Below are positions 1-7,092 of a stretch of 8,191 nucleotides of DNA, piece after piece. Positions within the stretch are counted from its first letter, which is position 1. Every line of letters starts with the position of its first letter. The notes below the pieces were generated by a model, which did not search any database, was not told where the DNA came from, and saw only the letters and a list, made by a program, of their open reading frames with translations. The position numbers and the translations under genes are program-made. Source of the stretch: an uncultured Clostridia bacterium (GTDB lineage Bacteria > Bacillota > Clostridia > Oscillospirales > Ruminococcaceae); contig CALCSA010000421.1 of the NCBI GenBank assembly GCA_937894185.1, positions 1-8,191 of the forward strand, read 5' to 3'.

Positions 1-1085
1 GGATGGAAGAACATCTGGACCGCCTGTTTACATATTTCCATGCTCCCCTGTGGCTTCACGGTCTGCTCATCCAAGGAATGTTCCGCTCGCTGGGATGGGT
101 GATCAGCGTCATGCTGCCCCCTATGGCCATCTTCTTCCCTTTGTTTACCCTGCTGGAAGACGTGGGCTATCTGCCCCGCATCGCCTTTAATCTGGACAGC
201 AGCTTTAAAAAGGCGGGAGCCTGCGGCAAACAGGCCCTAACCCTATGTATGGGGTTTGGCTGCAACGCCGCCGGAGTCACCGGTTGCCGCATCATCGATT
301 CCCCCCGGGAGCGGCTGATCGCCATCATCACAAACTCTCTGGTGCCCTGTAATGGGCGTTTTCCCATGTTGATTGCCCTCATCGGCATCTTGCTGGCGGG
401 GCAGGTTTCCCAAGGGCTAGGGTCTGTATTATCAGCTCTGTTGCTGGTAGGGTTTTTGGTACTGGGAGTGGCCGCCACCCTGCTGGCCTCCCGCCTTCTT
501 TCCCAAACCCTGCTGCGAGGAGTCCCCTCCTCCTTCACCTTGGAAATGCCCCCCTACCGCAAGCCCCAAATCGGACAGATTGTGATCCGCTCCCTGCTGG
601 ACCGCACCCTCTTTGTGCTGGGGCGGGCGGTGGTGGTGGCGGCTCCGGCGGGGATGTTCCTGTGGGTGATGGCCAATGTCACCGTGGGAGGCAACAGCCT
701 GCTGGCCCTCTGCGCCGGGCTGCTGGACCCCTTTGCCCGGCTGCTGGGGATGGATGGCATCATCTTAATGGCCTTTATTCTGGGGCTTCCCGCCAACGAA
801 ATTGTGTTGCCCATCATCGTCATGGGATATGTTTCGGGGGGAGCCTTGGTGGAGGTGGGGGGAATTTCCCAGCTTCACGCCCTCTTTCTCGCCAACGGCT
901 GGACTTGGGTGACCACCCTGTGCACCGCCCTGTTCTGCCTTTTTCACTTCCCCTGTTCCACCACCCTGCTCACCATAAAAAAGGAAACCGGCAGCCTTAG
1001 GTGGACGGCGGTAGCCTTTGTTCTCCCGGTGTTGATGGGCATGATTCTCTGCGCTTTGATCGCCGCTGTGGCCAGATTTATTTAG
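1..1085 (+). CDS. feoB: Ferrous iron transport protein B, C-terminal membrane part (5' end outside window)
   Basis: This is the C-terminal part of FeoB, the GTP-driven inner-membrane importer of Fe(II). The frame is open to the window edge, so the ATG at 3-5 is probably internal and the N-terminal G domain lies upstream. Numbering from that ATG, about 360 residues are visible. They include a first gate motif near residues 83-121 (GFGCN, then a Cys-containing segment, SPRERL and PCNGRFP) and a second gate region near 258-330 (LGLPANEIVLP, then FHFPCSTTLLTIKKETGS). Several long hydrophobic membrane segments are present. The form GCNAAGVTGCR replaces the classical GCNVPAIMATR; I recall this variant from clostridial FeoB proteins. 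The gene stops with TAG and a strong hairpin follows 25 bp later. It is probably unrelated in function to the spore genes downstream. Identification is firm; metal specificity is inferred from the family. Confidence 0.93.
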   Translation, partial: MEEHLDRLFTYFHAPLWLHGLLIQGMFRSLGWVISVMLPPMAIFFPLFTLLEDVGYLPRIAFNLDSSFKKAGACGKQALTLCMGFGCNAAGVTGCRIIDSPRERLIAIITNSLVPCNGRFPMLIALIGILLAGQVSQGLGSVLSALLLVGFLVLGVAATLLASRLLSQTLLRGVPSSFTLEMPPYRKPQIGQIVIRSLLDRTLFVLGRAVVVAAPAGMFLWVMANVTVGGNSLLALCAGLLDPFARLLGMDGIILMAFILGLPANEIVLPIIVMGYVSGGALVEVGGISQLHALFLANGWTWVTTLCTALFCLFHFPCSTTLLTIKKETGSLRWTAVAFVLPVLMGMILCALIAAVARFI

Positions 1086-1110
1086 TTGCAGCTTATCTTG
1101 AAGGCATACA

Positions 1111-1147
1111 AATCCCCCAAGGCGCCATGACGGTACCTTGGGGGATT
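1111..1147 (+). terminator. Strong inverted repeat after feoB, probable terminator
   Basis: AATCCCCCAAGG (1111-1122) pairs perfectly over 12 bp with CCTTGGGGGATT (1136-1147). The 13-nt interior can pair a little further (GCC with GGT around ATGAC). It lies 25 bp after the feoB stop. The T-tract is poor on both strands (ATTCTTA on plus, ATTTGTA on minus), so termination is inferred from the stem and its position. Confidence 0.6.
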
Positions 1148-1345
1148 CTTAGGTCCGCAAACGTTTCACCCTTTCGACACTTTTCCTAAAGGGAGAGAAC
1201 GAAATTGCCGGGCAATCCCACCACCTGCCAGCTCCATTTTTAGAAGAATACGCCCTACTCCTCCCCCGGCAGACAGCCCTTCCTTTGGGATCATGAGGAC
1301 CAGCCAATACTAATACGCAGTGCATCTGCTGATTAACAGGAAGCA

Positions 1346-1384
1346 GCAGGGAATACACCCATAACTGTGCTCCCTGCCACTTTT
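1346..1384 (+). terminator. Possible intrinsic terminator of an unidentified small transcript
   Basis: GCAGGGA (1346-1352) pairs with TCCCTGC (1371-1377), and CAC/GTG can extend the helix inside. CAC and then four T residues (1381-1384) follow. The stem and short T-run look terminator-like, yet no gene ends just upstream. An alternative pairing of CTCCCT (1370-1375) with AGGGAG (1190-1195) would close a ~185-nt RNA. Weak evidence. Confidence 0.3.
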
Positions 1385-1549
1385 GCCTCAAGCCTTCCAT
1401 CCGCTAAAGTTTCCGGCCACCCCCAAACAGAAAGAAGAAAAAGCATTCGGGTATTATTTTTTTGGGTTTCCCTTTGGTTATTCTTGTTTTTTACAGGGGG
1501 ACAAGCAATATTTCCTAATGAAAAAAGTGTGACTATTATCAGGTTTTTT

Positions 1550-1577
1550 CACAATTCAAGGAGTTTTCCATACAATA
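1550..1577 (+). promoter_or_regulatory. Possible mother-cell sigma-E/K-type promoter before cwlJ
   Basis: CATACAATA at 1569-1577 fits both the SigE -10 consensus (CATACAAT) and the SigK pattern CATAnnnTA. CACA at 1550-1553 could act as a SigK-like -35, with a 15-bp gap. This would suit a gene used in the mother cell. The difficulty is position: transcription would begin near 1583-1585, inside the assigned ATG codon. Either this is a chance match or the true start codon is further downstream. Confidence 0.3.
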
Positions 1578-1580
1578 ATA

Positions 1581-2054
1581 ATGATACCGTCGCCTAAGTG
1601 TGGCATAGCCGGAGTGCTTAGGTACAAGGGAAGAGGTGATATCGCTCGCCTGGTTATGTGCGAAGCCGGGGGAGAAGGTCAGGATGGCATGAGGGCGGTG
1701 GCCACCGTGGTTATGAACCGGGTTCATGTCAGTGGGGGGGAATATCTGCGGACCGGTCAGGGCAGCTTGCGCAACATCATCTATCAGCCCGGCCAGTTCG
1801 ACTGCATCCTCACCGAACTAGGGGGCCGGACCAATATGCAGAACATTTACAACATGCGTCCCGAACCCATTCACTACGAAATAGCCGACTGGGCTCTTAG
1901 CGGCGGAATCCACACTCCTGTGGGTGTCTGCCTGTGGTACTTAAACCCCTTCGGCCCCTGCCGGGGTGAATTCCCCGTCCGCTCAGGAACCTTCCACACC
2001 CGCGTCAACAACCACTGTTTTTACCGTCCCACTCCCTTTTACAGGCAAACATAG
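1581..2054 (+). CDS. cwlJ: Spore cortex-lytic cell wall hydrolase, CwlJ type
   Basis: The 157-residue protein is almost entirely a SleB/CwlJ hydrolase domain (Hydrolase_2 family), which degrades muramic-lactam-containing cortex peptidoglycan during germination. The domain begins near residue 18 with DIARLVMCEAGGEGQDG. Glu28 in that motif corresponds to the catalytic glutamate of SleB. The conserved VVMNRV, YQPGQFDC, YLNPFGPC and NNHCFYRPT motifs follow. There is no signal peptide or SleB peptidoglycan-binding domain, and the length is near that of Bacillus CwlJ (about 142 residues), so CwlJ is preferred over SleB. gerQ follows 34 bp downstream, the expected partner. The start is uncertain. 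AAGGAG at 1558-1563 lies 17 bp from ATG 1581, too far for good use. GTG 1614 would give 146 residues but has no well-spaced ribosome binding site. Several Cys residues are present. Confidence 0.87.
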   Translation: MIPSPKCGIAGVLRYKGRGDIARLVMCEAGGEGQDGMRAVATVVMNRVHVSGGEYLRTGQGSLRNIIYQPGQFDCILTELGGRTNMQNIYNMRPEPIHYEIADWALSGGIHTPVGVCLWYLNPFGPCRGEFPVRSGTFHTRVNNHCFYRPTPFYRQT

Positions 2055-2066
2055 ACTTATTATAAT
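2038..2066 (+). promoter_or_regulatory. Sigma-A-like promoter motif before gerQ
   Basis: TTTACA (2038-2043), a 17-bp spacer and TATAAT (2061-2066) closely match a housekeeping-type promoter. It overlaps the end of cwlJ. Transcription would start near 2073, right at the ribosome binding site, leaving a leader of about 15 nt. It may be a chance AT-rich match, since gerQ would be expected under a sporulation sigma factor or in one transcript with cwlJ. Confidence 0.35.
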
Positions 2067-2088
2067 CAAAGATAAAGGAGCCTTACAT

Positions 2089-2841
2089 ATGTGCAACTCT
2101 CAGTACGCAAGACCCCGTTCCGGCGTTGCCTGCGGCGCCACCGTCCCGGCCACACCGGTTAATACCGCCGGTATGATGGACCCCATGGCCGATGTGATTC
2201 GGGAAAACCCCACCTGTAATTACGGGCAGGCCTGCAGCGAATACATGTCGGCTTCCCCCGACGACGTGCCTGTTCCCGTTACCCCCAGCCCTTCCATGCC
2301 TATTTCGGTGCAGCCTGCCGGACCGGGGACCCCCGTTTTTGCCTCTCCACAGCAGGCAACCGCCTACCAGACCATGCAAGCTGCGCCCCTCCAAGCCCAG
2401 CCTGCCCCCCTCTACCAAGCCCAGCCCGCTCCCCTCTACCAAGTGCAACCTGCCCCCCTCTACCAGACCACTCCTCTCTATTCTGCCATGCAGCAAACCA
2501 CTCCCGCTTTTCAAACTGCCATCCTCCCCCCTATGACCTCCCAACTGACGGATAACCTACCCGAATCCCTGACCAACCCCGCCTATATCCCCGGTTTTCT
2601 GCGGGAAAACATCGGCAGCCTGGTGCGGGTGGAGTTTTTACTCACCAATAACATGACCGACCGGGTGGGAATCCTGCGGGAAGTGGGAGCCAGCTATATC
2701 ATTCTGGATGCTTTGGACGGCAGCAGCAAGCTACTCTGCGATTTGTTCTCCATCCGCTTTGTCACTATTATGCAGCAGGTCACCCCGGATAACTTCCAGA
2801 CAGCCCGGACCATTTACGCATCCAGCCGCTTTCAGGGGTAA
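2089..2841 (+). CDS. gerQ: Spore coat protein GerQ with Pro/Gln-rich N-terminal extension
   Basis: The 250-residue protein carries a GerQ domain at about residues 164-230 (YIPGFLRENIGSLVRVEF, then SYIILDALDG, then a strand-rich end FSIRFVTIMQQ). GerQ is a coat protein required in Bacillus for CwlJ to localise in the spore coat, and it is crosslinked there by transglutaminase Tgl. The cwlJ neighbour supports the call. The start is ATG 2089, chosen for AAAGGAG at 2074-2080 with an 8-nt gap; the frame stays open upstream to at least 1966 but overlaps cwlJ there. Residues 1-160 form a low-complexity, Pro/Gln-rich extension with Cys2, Cys15, Cys43 and Cys49 and three tandem QAQPAPLY-type units at 102-125. 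The protein has about 20 Gln but only one Lys, near the C-terminal end. This is unlike Bacillus GerQ, whose N-terminal lysines are crosslinking sites. Confidence 0.88.
   Translation: MCNSQYARPRSGVACGATVPATPVNTAGMMDPMADVIRENPTCNYGQACSEYMSASPDDVPVPVTPSPSMPISVQPAGPGTPVFASPQQATAYQTMQAAPLQAQPAPLYQAQPAPLYQVQPAPLYQTTPLYSAMQQTTPAFQTAILPPMTSQLTDNLPESLTNPAYIPGFLRENIGSLVRVEFLLTNNMTDRVGILREVGASYIILDALDGSSKLLCDLFSIRFVTIMQQVTPDNFQTARTIYASSRFQG
2392..2463 (+). repeat. Three 24-bp tandem repeats inside gerQ
   Basis: Three imperfect 24-bp units (2392-2415, 2416-2439, 2440-2463) encode QAQPAPLY, QAQPAPLY and QVQPAPLY. A fourth, decayed unit (QTTPLY, 2464-2481) follows and a partial one (APLQ) precedes. Because units are multiples of three, copy-number change would lengthen or shorten the protein without breaking the frame. 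Confidence 0.9.
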
Positions 2842-2902
2842 GACCTTGACACCACGCGCCCACTTGATCGGTCGGGCACTTCTTTATGCTTGAAACCGAT
2901 AC

Positions 2903-2937
2903 AAAAACGCCGTGGAGCATGATGCTCCGCGGCGTTT
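2903..2937 (-). terminator. Bidirectional terminator between convergent gerQ and the amidase gene
   Basis: A 15-bp stem (2905-2919 with 2923-2937, one T-G wobble) closes a 3-nt loop. On the minus strand the stem runs into TTTTTGT, a good U-tract for the amidase gene that stops at 2958. On the plus strand it ends in GTTTGG, weaker but usable for gerQ, which stops at 2841. Confidence 0.85.
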
Positions 2938-2957
2938 GGCTTGGGCCCGTATGTGGC

Positions 2958-3548
2958 TTATCCCACCACTATAATCTCACAGGTATCATACTCCTTGGGA
3001 TTGGCAACGGAAGTGATGGTAATAACAGCCTTTCCCTTTTTGTGGCAGGTGATAAAGCCCTGTTCGTCCACGCTGACCACCGAGGGATTGTTGGATTTAA
3101 AGGTGACGGAAAGATCGGTGGCGTTGTCGGGGCCAATGCTGTATTCCAGCTGAGTAATATCCCCCACAAAGGGCTCCATATCGTTGTACTCAAAGCTGAG
3201 GTAATCCACCTTGATGGTTTTGGTGGTCACCTCCACGGTGCAGGTGGCGGTGTAGCGGCCATCCTTGCTGGTGGCCGTAATAATAGCGGTTCCGGCACTT
3301 TTGGCCGTCACCTTGCCATACTCATCCACCGCGGCCACAGAGTTGCGGGAAGAAGTCCAGCTGATGTTCTTGTTGGTGGCGGTTTCCGGGTTAAAGTTGA
3401 CATAAAGCTGCTGGTCGGTTCCCCGCTTCATATAAAGCTTGCTCCGGTCCAAAGAGATACCCTTGACGGCAATCTTCCCGCTCACCACCTCCACCGTACA
3501 GGAGAGGGAGTAGTCGTTGTTGGCGGTGTAGGCGTAAATCTCGGTATA
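2958..3548 (-). pseudogene. Severed C-terminal Big_2 domains of the amidase gene, in frame after a TGA
   Basis: This is the continuation, in the same frame, of the large amidase gene beyond the TGA at 3549-3551. It encodes 196 residues: the end of Big_2 domain 2 (from YTEIYAYTANNDYSLSCTVEV), then two complete Big_2 domains (GKVTAKSAGTAIITATSKDG is typical of the first; the second ends EIIVVG), and stops with TAA just before the terminator. Big_2 domains are bacterial Ig-like folds common on surface proteins and help in wall or substrate attachment. The only early start candidate is GTG at 3492-3494, which has no ribosome binding site, so independent translation is doubtful. The preserved frame and normal codons suggest the break is recent or a sequencing error. 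Confidence 0.75.
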
Positions 3549-6500
3549 TCAGGTGGATTTTGCCGTCACCTTGCCGGAGGAGTCCACCGTTGCTACACTG
3601 GTATCCTCGCTCTTCCACAACAGGTCGGTGTTTTTCACCAGCCCCTTGTCGGAGGTGATTTCCAGCATATAGCTGGCGTTTTTACTCAGTGTCACGTATT
3701 CGTTGTAAAACTCGATGTAGGAGACGCTTTTCAGAGAAGCACCCGTCACTTTGTTGGGCTGAACGGCAGGCTCTACGTAATCCTGCTCGCCGCCTTTTTC
3801 CACCACTTCCAGCTGGCAGACGGCGGTGACCTTGCCGTCTGCGGTGGTGGCGGTGATTTTGGCCTTGCCCACCTTGACTCCCGTCACCTTTCCCTGAGAG
3901 GATACGGTGGCCACCGAGGTATTGCTGCTCTTATAGGTTATACCGCTAAGGTTGGCATCCTCCGGATCGGAGATCAGTTTGAGGGTGTAGCTTGCCCCCT
4001 CGTTGACTGCCAGCTCCTCAGTTTCAAAGACCAGATACTCCACCTCCGAGTTGCCGGCCGAGGTGTTGCCGGGGTCGGTAGTAGGGGCCGCACCGCTGCC
4101 CATGCTTTGGGAGCCGGTGGTGGTCACGCCGGTGTAGGCGCTTTTTAGCCCCGCTGCCAGTCCGTCGGCCAAACCGATAGCAATGGCTTGCTGATACTCC
4201 TCCTGAATCAGCTTTTCGTACTCGCCCTTGTTGGTCATAAAGCCGCATTCCGCCAAAACGGTGGGCACCTGAGCGCTTAGGGTAATGTGATAGTAGCTCT
4301 GACGGGCTCCCCGGTTGTCGCTGCCCAACTGGCTGCTGACCTGCGAGGCAATGGCAGAGGCAGTATTCTTGGCGAAGGGATAGAAGTAGTAAGCCTCGGT
4401 TCCCACGGCGGAAGCCCGGGTTCCGGTGTTGTTGTGGACGCTGACAAAGAGGTCGGCATTAAAGGCTTCCGCCTGCTTCACCCGGCTCTGAAGGCTGGGG
4501 TTGCCGGAGTTTTCGATGAGCAGGACGGTAGCGCCCCGGCTTTCCAGCTCGTCGGCCAACATTTCGGCAATGGCACGGTTGATTACCTTTTCGGGATAGG
4601 CTGCCAAAAAGCCCAAAGCTCCCGTATCCGATCCGCCGTGGCCCGGGTCCACCGCGATTCTGGCCCCATTCAGGGAAGAAGGCGGAGTATTAAACCGGAA
4701 TACCAGATTCCCGTTGGAGTCGTAGTAGCCTTTATAGCCCAAAAATCCGCCGGTTTTGGCAAGGGTCAGGCTCAGGTTGTCGCTGCCCCAGGAAGCTTTG
4801 GTAAACAGGGGATTCTGGTTGAGGCTCTGGCTTCCCCCGGGGTTTTTGTCGGTGTTGTGGAAGGTGATGTCAAAGGTAGAGCCTGTGTACGCCACCTTGT
4901 AGGTAACCTTTTGGGCTGTTTTGATGGTGAGGTAGACATACCTTCCCTCGGTGCTTAGATTGAATCCGGTCATGGCGTTCCCGCCCACATAGTCGTTGCT
5001 GATGGGCTGAATATCCTTGGAGAGCACTCGCAGGCCGGAGGCCAGCTTGTAGAACTGGAAGGTCTCTCCCTTGCTGCTGACATAGGTGATCTCGTCCCCC
5101 ACGGCGTAGTCCATGGCTCCTTTGGGAATGGGGTAATAGTTGGGGTTGGGAACATTGTCCAAAGTGTTGGGGGGATAGGTCCAAGCCTGGTCCGCCACCA
5201 CTACCACCGGGATTCCGTTTTCCAGCTTGGCCTTCTTGTTCACCTTGACAGTGGCTCCCGTCAGGGTCTTGGTGGTTCCCTGCCAAGTGGCGGTGATGCT
5301 GATGGCTCCCAGATTCTGCTCCTGAGAGGTTCCCGCCGGGGCGGTGTAGTACCCTACAAACCGCTTGTAGTTGGAATCCCGGGCCGTTTCATCCTCGGCG
5401 GAATCGTCAATCTCCAGAGCCAGAGTGCTGCCGCCGATGGTGGCGTTTACCTGAGCGTCCTCGTAGGCCAGAGCGGAAATCTTAATGCTCATGTTGCCGT
5501 CGGTGGAGATAGCTCCGGTGGGGGCAACCTCCTTGAGGGTTTCAATGTTCCGGGTGATTTTATAGGTCAGGGTCTTATTTTTATGGATGATGGTGAATAC
5601 GTTTTCCCCGCCCTGCAAATCAAAGTTGGCGGTGAAGTAGCCGGAAGCGTCGGTGGTGATCTGCTGGTCGTTGATGGTGATGGGAGCGGTGGGATCGGAG
5701 GCTCCCGCAAAGGTGACCGACGGCTCCTGTGTGGTGTAAGTGGTCTGGGTGGGCTTGGTGACGGCAAGCTCAGTGAGGACGTGCTCGCTTTTTACCTCTC
5801 CCTTATAATACTTGACCAAAGTAGCGGTAGTGTCCTGAGGGTTGGCCACCAGCCGGGACAGAGAGTTGAACACGCTGCCGGAATAGCCGGGAAGCCCGCT
5901 GGCTCGGATTACCTGCCGGGTCAGCTGGTCGGAGGAAGCCCAGCCTGAATTTTGGGTGCAGGCTTTGTTGGCGGCGTGAACCACATACATAGGCACACCG
6001 CTGCGGCGGGCCACGTCAGCCCACCAGGAAACCACTGTTTCAAAGGGTTCGTTCTGGTCGGTGAGGGAGGAAAAGGCCTTGACGGCCACAAAATCCACAG
6101 CGCCGTCCTCCACAAAGGCTTTGGTGTCGGCATTGCCGCTGCCAAGGGAGGAAAAACTCACCGTCTGTACGGCCACGCCTCCCTCCTGCTCTGCATCGCT
6201 GGCCCACACGGCGTCGGCCAGCAGCCCCACCTGAATGTTGGGGGCATAGTGGCGGATGGTGTTGCTCATATTCCGCACCACCGCCGCGGGAGTCTGCCGC
6301 AGAAAGTTATCGTAACCGATGGCCCCGCCGGTCATCAGGTAGCCGGTGTAGTTTTCTTCCTCATCGGCGGCAGGCTGGGTGTAGCCGTCGATGAGAATGG
6401 CGTCGGGTGCGTACTGTTCGGCAAATTCCCGCAGGTTGGCGGTCAGCTTGTCGATGACTCCCGCCCCCAGTGACAGGGAGGCCCCGCCGCTTTTCCCCTC

Positions 6501-6989
6501 AAACAGGGAGGCGTCAAAGATAGCGTAGACATGCAGCCCTTCCTTTCGGGCGGAGTCCACTACATAGTCCATGACATCAAAGCCCACGTCCAGCCGGGGA
6601 GAACCGGAGGTTTCAAAGATCACCTTGTCGTTGTAGACGGTGTCAATGATCACCGAGTTCATGGTCAGCTTGGCGGCTTCTTCCATGGCCCTGTCCACCT
6701 CCGCCTTGATGGCGCTTTCGGTGGCGGTCAGGCTTTTTAAAAAGTCGGAACCCGGCACCAGATACACCCCGCGCATTTCGCCGGGAACGTTGTATTCAGG
6801 CTCGGCGGGGTCAAAGTCCGGGGACGGCTCCCCTTCCGGCGACGAATCGGATGCTTCGGGCTTTACGGCTTGAAAGCCTCCCTCTCCCACGGCACCGGAC
6901 AGAATGCCGGCGACTCCCCCCGCAACCAGGGTGAGGGTGAGGAAGATTACCCCAAGAACCAAGCCCATCTTCTTTTTACTTTTAAACAT
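3549..6989 (-). CDS. Multidomain exported N-acetylmuramoyl-L-alanine amidase with N-terminal GHL10-like domain, cut short by an in-frame TGA
   Basis: The 1146-residue product, counted from ATG 6989, would cleave the amide bond between N-acetylmuramic acid and the peptide stem. Its order is: KSKKK plus a membrane segment (8-33, signal anchor); an acidic linker; a diverged GHL10-like glycoside hydrolase domain (about 70-403); Ig-like domains (about 413-483 and 488-583); a beta-rich AMIN-like region (about 590-770); an Amidase_3 domain (about 776-948); and Big_2 repeats (984-1063, and 1084 to the stop). Amidase zinc ligands and catalytic residues are all present: His784 in DPGHGG, Glu800 in YPEKVINRA, His852 in VSVHNN and Glu914 in ECGFMTN. 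ATG 6989 puts the basic stretch directly before the membrane segment but lacks a clear ribosome binding site; TTG 6998 and TTG 7040 are alternatives. The intact gene would run to 2958 (1343 residues). A GHL10 paralogue lies 192 bp upstream on the same strand. Confidence 0.88.
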   Translation of the reverse strand: MFKSKKKMGLVLGVIFLTLTLVAGGVAGILSGAVGEGGFQAVKPEASDSSPEGEPSPDFDPAEPEYNVPGEMRGVYLVPGSDFLKSLTATESAIKAEVDRAMEEAAKLTMNSVIIDTVYNDKVIFETSGSPRLDVGFDVMDYVVDSARKEGLHVYAIFDASLFEGKSGGASLSLGAGVIDKLTANLREFAEQYAPDAILIDGYTQPAADEEENYTGYLMTGGAIGYDNFLRQTPAAVVRNMSNTIRHYAPNIQVGLLADAVWASDAEQEGGVAVQTVSFSSLGSGNADTKAFVEDGAVDFVAVKAFSSLTDQNEPFETVVSWWADVARRSGVPMYVVHAANKACTQNSGWASSDQLTRQVIRASGLPGYSGSVFNSLSRLVANPQDTTATLVKYYKGEVKSEHVLTELAVTKPTQTTYTTQEPSVTFAGASDPTAPITINDQQITTDASGYFTANFDLQGGENVFTIIHKNKTLTYKITRNIETLKEVAPTGAISTDGNMSIKISALAYEDAQVNATIGGSTLALEIDDSAEDETARDSNYKRFVGYYTAPAGTSQEQNLGAISITATWQGTTKTLTGATVKVNKKAKLENGIPVVVVADQAWTYPPNTLDNVPNPNYYPIPKGAMDYAVGDEITYVSSKGETFQFYKLASGLRVLSKDIQPISNDYVGGNAMTGFNLSTEGRYVYLTIKTAQKVTYKVAYTGSTFDITFHNTDKNPGGSQSLNQNPLFTKASWGSDNLSLTLAKTGGFLGYKGYYDSNGNLVFRFNTPPSSLNGARIAVDPGHGGSDTGALGFLAAYPEKVINRAIAEMLADELESRGATVLLIENSGNPSLQSRVKQAEAFNADLFVSVHNNTGTRASAVGTEAYYFYPFAKNTASAIASQVSSQLGSDNRGARQSYYHITLSAQVPTVLAECGFMTNKGEYEKLIQEEYQQAIAIGLADGLAAGLKSAYTGVTTTGSQSMGSGAAPTTDPGNTSAGNSEVEYLVFETEELAVNEGASYTLKLISDPEDANLSGITYKSSNTSVATVSSQGKVTGVKVGKAKITATTADGKVTAVCQLEVVEKGGEQDYVEPAVQPNKVTGASLKSVSYIEFYNEYVTLSKNASYMLEITSDKGLVKNTDLLWKSEDTSVATVDSSGKVTAKST

Positions 6990-7092
6990 CTCACTCAAAA
7001 TACGCAGCCCCCAAATTGGATGATGGAACTTCCTCTGCAAAAGACCGCTTCGCCTTCCGCAGTGATTTTCGTGTTGTCTATGGCTGATGACA

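Larger units (their letters stand above)
1150..1580. other. 430-bp stretch without a convincing gene
   Basis: Open frames here are short (under about 85 codons), lack convincing ribosome binding sites and resemble no family I recognise. The left part (1150-1385) has GC content like the genes and several short inverted repeats: GCAG/CTGC at about 1317-1329, CTGCC/GGCAG, and AGGGAG 1190-1195 facing CTCCCT 1370-1375. It could hold a structured RNA, but no riboswitch or T-box consensus was recognised. The right part (about 1420-1580) is AT-rich with T runs, as expected for the cwlJ promoter and leader region. Confidence 0.5.

Noticed and set aside
1159..1166. AAACGTTT palindrome as an operator
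   Set aside because: It is an isolated 8-bp palindrome with no adjacent promoter elements or repeated copy.
1149..1400. 83-codon minus-strand open frame between feoB and cwlJ
   Set aside because: No ribosome binding site, no recognisable family, and an abrupt basic end; it is more likely a chance frame in a non-coding stretch.
2083..2544. 153-codon minus-strand open frame over gerQ
   Set aside because: The Gly/Arg-rich composition simply mirrors the Pro/Gln repeat of gerQ on the other strand.
2867..2900. ATCGGT / ACCGAT inverted repeat after gerQ
   Set aside because: Only 6 bp with a 22-nt loop; it is weaker than the 15-bp terminator stem just beside it and probably chance.
3549..3551. Genetic code change (UGA read as Gly, as in Gracilibacteria/SR1) or selenocysteine
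   Set aside because: The same gene uses many standard Gly codons and no other in-frame TGA, the window's gene content points to spore-forming Firmicutes, and Gly in a Big_2 turn is not a selenocysteine-like position.
2886..4148. 420-codon open frame on the plus strand, opposite the amidase gene
   Set aside because: Its translation is Gly/His/Val-rich with no family resemblance, it runs through the terminator stem at 2905-2937, and the minus strand there has clear Big_2 and amidase motifs. It is an antisense shadow of a GC-rich gene.
4287..4958. 223-codon plus-strand open frame
   Set aside because: It lies antisense to the amidase catalytic domain, whose zinc motifs are intact on the minus strand; no ribosome binding site or recognisable domain was seen.
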